Shown here piece by piece: positions 61,204-64,000 of a DNA stretch of 64,000 bases. The position numbers and the translations under genes are program-made. The stretch comes from Ectocarpus siliculosus (taxonomy: Eukaryota > Sar > Phaeophyceae > Ectocarpales > Ectocarpaceae): the NCBI GenBank assembly GCA_000310025.1, contig FN648689.1:1-64000 (forward strand), given 5' to 3'. Each line of letters begins with the position of its first letter. Position 1 is the stretch's first letter. The notes beneath the pieces were generated by a model. It was not told the DNA's origin, ran no database searches, and saw nothing but the letters and a program-made list of their open reading frames with translations.

Positions 61204-62991
61204 CTCCCCACCCCCCGAGGCCATCAGCTCCCGAGTGAGCCCGGCGTACTCCAGCCCGAGCCCCTGAATCCTGAGGCACAGCTGCGCATTCGACTCAAGC
61301 AAGGAGTAACACGCCCGATCCAGCTCCCTCAAGGCAGGCCCCGTCTCCACCCAGTGCCGGTGCTCCAAGGTTCGGTCCAGAAAATTCCAAGAATCTTCTC
61401 GGCCTCTCCAGGGCTGATGACCCCCGCCGGCGGGAGGTTGCTGCGGCGAGAAGACACCGGGGGGCGGATCGCCCGGACTGCGGCCGTTGGCGCCGAACGA
61501 TCGTTCTATCGCCGCTTCCGCACTCGCGGCGCGATGCCGGCCTTCGTAGCGATCTGATTGGCCAGCACCCGTTGCCGCTCCGCGGTTCTGATACCGCCCG
61601 GCGGTGGCATCGTTTCCGGGGAGGCCGCTGTTGCTCCCGGGAAGTTTCTCGGAAGCTTCGTCGTCGCCGTTCTTTTCGCCGCCGGCGTTCTTGTGCGTCT
61701 CTGAGTAGCGGTCGTAGAAGTGGCCTGTTCGCCTGATGAGGTCCGAAGCCTCAGCGACGATGCGCTCCAGCTTCGATGCCTGGTGAGAAGAACCGGGGGG
61801 TATGTATTCTGTGAACTCCCAAAACCATCTGGGCATCAGGATATAAGGACCGCCTACGCAGGATTTTAAGAGTATCTGAGAAAATGAATATGGAGTGGGC
61901 ACGCAGACCCTATCCCTAACCCTAACCCCAAAGCACGGATTGAATACTTTATCCCAGATGTTTGCCTAATCAATTTTGCTGCGTAGACTGTTGGGAGATA
62001 AACAACTGCGTCCGCGATTCGAAGGAGGTCGATGACGACCTTGGGCGCATCGATTTGCTTCACCGGAAAGTACGAAGCTTTTCCTTGTTTCATGCTTACA
62101 AAAACAAACTACCACTACGAACGGCAACAATAACAACAACAACAACGACGGCAACTCGGAATTTCGCGGCAGGTTGGCGATGAACTTTCCACGCATCGAT
62201 CTTCACGGGAGATTACTGAGCTTCACCTTCTTCGCGCCGATACGACAATAATAAATCTACTAACACAGCAAACAACATCGACAACGACAACTCGGGATTT
62301 CGCAACCCAGGTTGATGATCAACTTTCCCGGGCATGGCACCTCTCTCCACGGGCGGGAGGTGAACGACAACAACGCTACTAGAAAAGCGACAACAACCAC
62401 AGCAAAAAAAACAACAACGACAAACAACAAGACAGCGACAATGACGACGATCACCACGACGAAGGCGTCCAACCCCTCAAACAACAATGAAGCCAAGATG
62501 GTCCACAACAAGCACCCGAGCGTGGCGTTGCACAACCAACCGTTAACATCACCGATAAAGCTCTAGAACGACCGAGACAGACCCCTCCTCACGCTCGCGT
62601 ATCTAGGAGTTAAAGCTCCTTGACAACCCACTCCATGTATTGTTAGGCACTGTACTTTCGTTTCCACCTATTTGAGGAGGGTGGTTGCGATTCCCACAGC
62701 ACAACTGACTGTAGCGGCCGAAGCCGACGGACGAACCACGACATACACGGCGAACAAGAGCGTCCAATCCCTCCTATCCCCGAAAAAACATTAAAAATAC
62801 GTAGAAAACAAAATTTCGCTGCACCTGCAGCCCCAAAGCTGACGAAGGGTCGTCCCCGTCCGATGACGACCCCCGTTCTAGGACCGATCCGCGGAACGGT
62901 CCTGTTCCCGCAGGATCCCCGCGATGCGGCGACATCTGAATTCCCAAAAAAGGTCGAGATCGGCGGAACCCGGGGTCAGTTGTCAACTTGC
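61204..62991 (-). CDS. Unrecognised protein, two in-phase exons
   Basis: Exon 62991-62825 (acceptor TCTTCCGCAG, donor CTGCAG|GTGCAG) and exon 61779-61204 (acceptor TTCTCACCAG, donor GGGGAG|GTGAGC) join in phase 0. The product reads GDDPSSALGLQ|ASKLERIVAEAS, then DLIRRTGHFYDRYSETH, a Gly/Asn/Pro-rich linker, and a helical tail: SWNFLDRTLEHRHWVETG, ALRELDRACYSLLESNAQLC, LGLEYAGLTRELMAS. Heptad-like spacing suggests coiled-coil helices at both ends around a disordered linker. I do not recognise the family. The 5' exon(s) lie above 62991 and were not found; they may be outside the window. A 3' exon may lie at 59291-59935. A telomere-motif repeat arm (61897-61966) sits in the intron. Confidence 0.6.
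61897..61966 (+). repeat. Single arm of the telomere-motif foldback family (intronic)
   Basis: GGCACGCAGACCCTATCCCT, AACCCTAACCCC, then ACTTTATCCCAGATGTTTGC. Same family as 60266-60342 and 45813-46031. Confidence 0.7.
62100..62480. repeat. AAC/GAC-rich simple sequence
   Basis: Imperfect CAA/ACA/GAC trinucleotide tracts (for example 62127-62150 and 62380-62440) inside the proposed intron. Confidence 0.7.
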
Positions 62992-63307
62992 CTGCGGAAG
63001 AGGCGGAGAGGTGGCACCTGGTGCGATGGTTGTATGAAATGATTTTTTCGTCGGTTTTCTCTTTTGTGATGTCGATGTCACTGACCCCGGTGCGGAAGCT
63101 GAATGATAGCATGACGATTTTTTTTTGTTTTGCGCACCCCGGCGTCATATCGCCGACCGGTGCCATCTGTTCGAAGGGTGTCTGCCATATCTCTCCCTTT
63201 TACGGAAGTTGTGGCATACCCGCCCCGTGACAACTCCCGTAGATACGTTTCGCCGAGGCCTTTTTCTAAGAGGTGAATCGCGTGCGTCGTTTCACAAAGC
63301 ATTGTCG

Positions 63308-63340
63308 TGCCTGCTGCTGCTTGCTGCTGCTGCTGCTGTT
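63308..63340. repeat. (CTG)n microsatellite
   Basis: CCTGCTGCTGCTTGCTGCTG continuing to CTGCTGCTG. No gene could be supported around it (62992-63735). Confidence 0.9.
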
Positions 63341-63735
63341 CGTTGCCAACGCATTCACCGCTGTTTTCAAAGAACGTTTGTGCTGGGTGCTACACAGTGC
63401 TACTGGTGGTGGTGGTGCTACGGTCGAAACTTCAAAACGACTGAGCTATGTTCGGTACGGCCTACCGCATACTAGTTAAGAAAACATCGAAAACCGTGTA
63501 GGGAAGTCCGACATAACATAGATTTGTTTTTTGGGGGAATTCGACTGTACCGAAAATATTTTATCTATAAGAATATCCGACATAGCATCAACAGAGGTTG
63601 AGCGAAATCCGGGGGCGATAATTTCGCCGACCACCCAGTCCAAACCAGGGCATAACAGGAGAGGACCTCGTGACAGCTCTCGACTACAGCAGTATACTCT
63701 GTCTTAGGGTTAGGGCTACGGTTAATGAAGTACAT

Positions 63736-63959
63736 CTTACCGTATGCGACACAAGATAACACACCCCCTGGCCGATTTTCAAAGCTCGATTACTCCACGA
63801 CGAAGAGGATGCATAGACGAAACGATACGCCTTCGGAGAGCTCTCGACCAGACGGCCCCAACGCCGCTGTTTTCGGCGCTGCGCCCCTTTCGGTTGTTGA
63901 TAAATCGAGCTTCGACGATCGGTCAAGGGGGTGTGGTATCCTGTGTCATATACGGTAAG
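63736..63959. mobile_element. Intact MITE-like element, 224 bp
   Basis: The left arm CTTACCGTATGCGACACAAG, ATAACACACCCCCTGGCC, GATTTTCAAAGCTCGAT is complementary, with a few mismatches, to the right arm ATCGAGCTTCGACGATCGGT, CAAGGGGGTGTGGTATCC, TGTGTCATATACGGTAAG. Arms are about 55 bp around a centre of about 115 bp with no useful ORF. Relatives: 1450-1656 (left arm lost) and 35652-35701 (left arm only). No clear target duplication. Confidence 0.85.
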
Positions 63960-64000
63960 CTTCAACGTCGGTACGGTACAGGAACAGTACACACTGCGCA

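Overview
The window looks like nuclear DNA of a stramenopile, most likely a brown alga such as Ectocarpus. That assignment is inference from style, with no marker gene behind it: short GC-rich exons separated by long introns, CAG/CAA/CAC tracts inside coding exons, TTAGGG-type telomere-like motifs, and many small transposon relics. There is one 100-N assembly gap (50038-50137) flanked by G-runs. No rRNA gene, CRISPR array, operon or confident tRNA gene was seen.

Layout. 1-1656: 3' end of a decayed LINE retrotransposon abutting a damaged inverted-repeat element. 2159-2382: a small element with terminal inverted repeats. 4417-4494: a tRNA-like sequence. 6691-7806 (-): a FNIP-repeat gene broken by two frameshifts. 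8-25 kb: mostly non-coding, with hairpins, degenerate tandem repeats and a decayed coding-like block at 10.2-11.7 kb. 26091-28038 (+): an open FNIP-repeat exon, paralogous to the broken copy. 29-34.4 kb: a transposon-rich block with an element carrying TAAGACG subterminal repeats, a broken DDE transposase and a foldback element. 36787-45771 (+): a six-exon gene whose exons join in phase, for a roughly 1,030-residue protein resembling the centriolar protein TEDC1. 45.8-49.1 kb: a foldback element carrying telomere-like motifs, and a minisatellite. 49296-55721 (-): a multi-exon NCS2/AzgA-type purine permease gene interrupted by the assembly gap. 56-58 kb: tandem repeats. 59.3-63 kb (-): exons of an unrecognised gene. 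63736-63959: an intact copy of the inverted-repeat element also seen at 1450 and 35652.

The genes look like independent eukaryotic units with no shared pathway: a possible basal-body factor, a membrane nucleobase transporter, a solenoid-repeat family and an unknown coiled protein. The rest is largely a graveyard of mobile elements. The strongest points for follow-up are the 204-bp superrepeat in the FNIP gene with its disabled inverted paralogue, the TEDC1-like gene model, the conserved permease segment missing beside the gap, and several undescribed inverted-repeat families.
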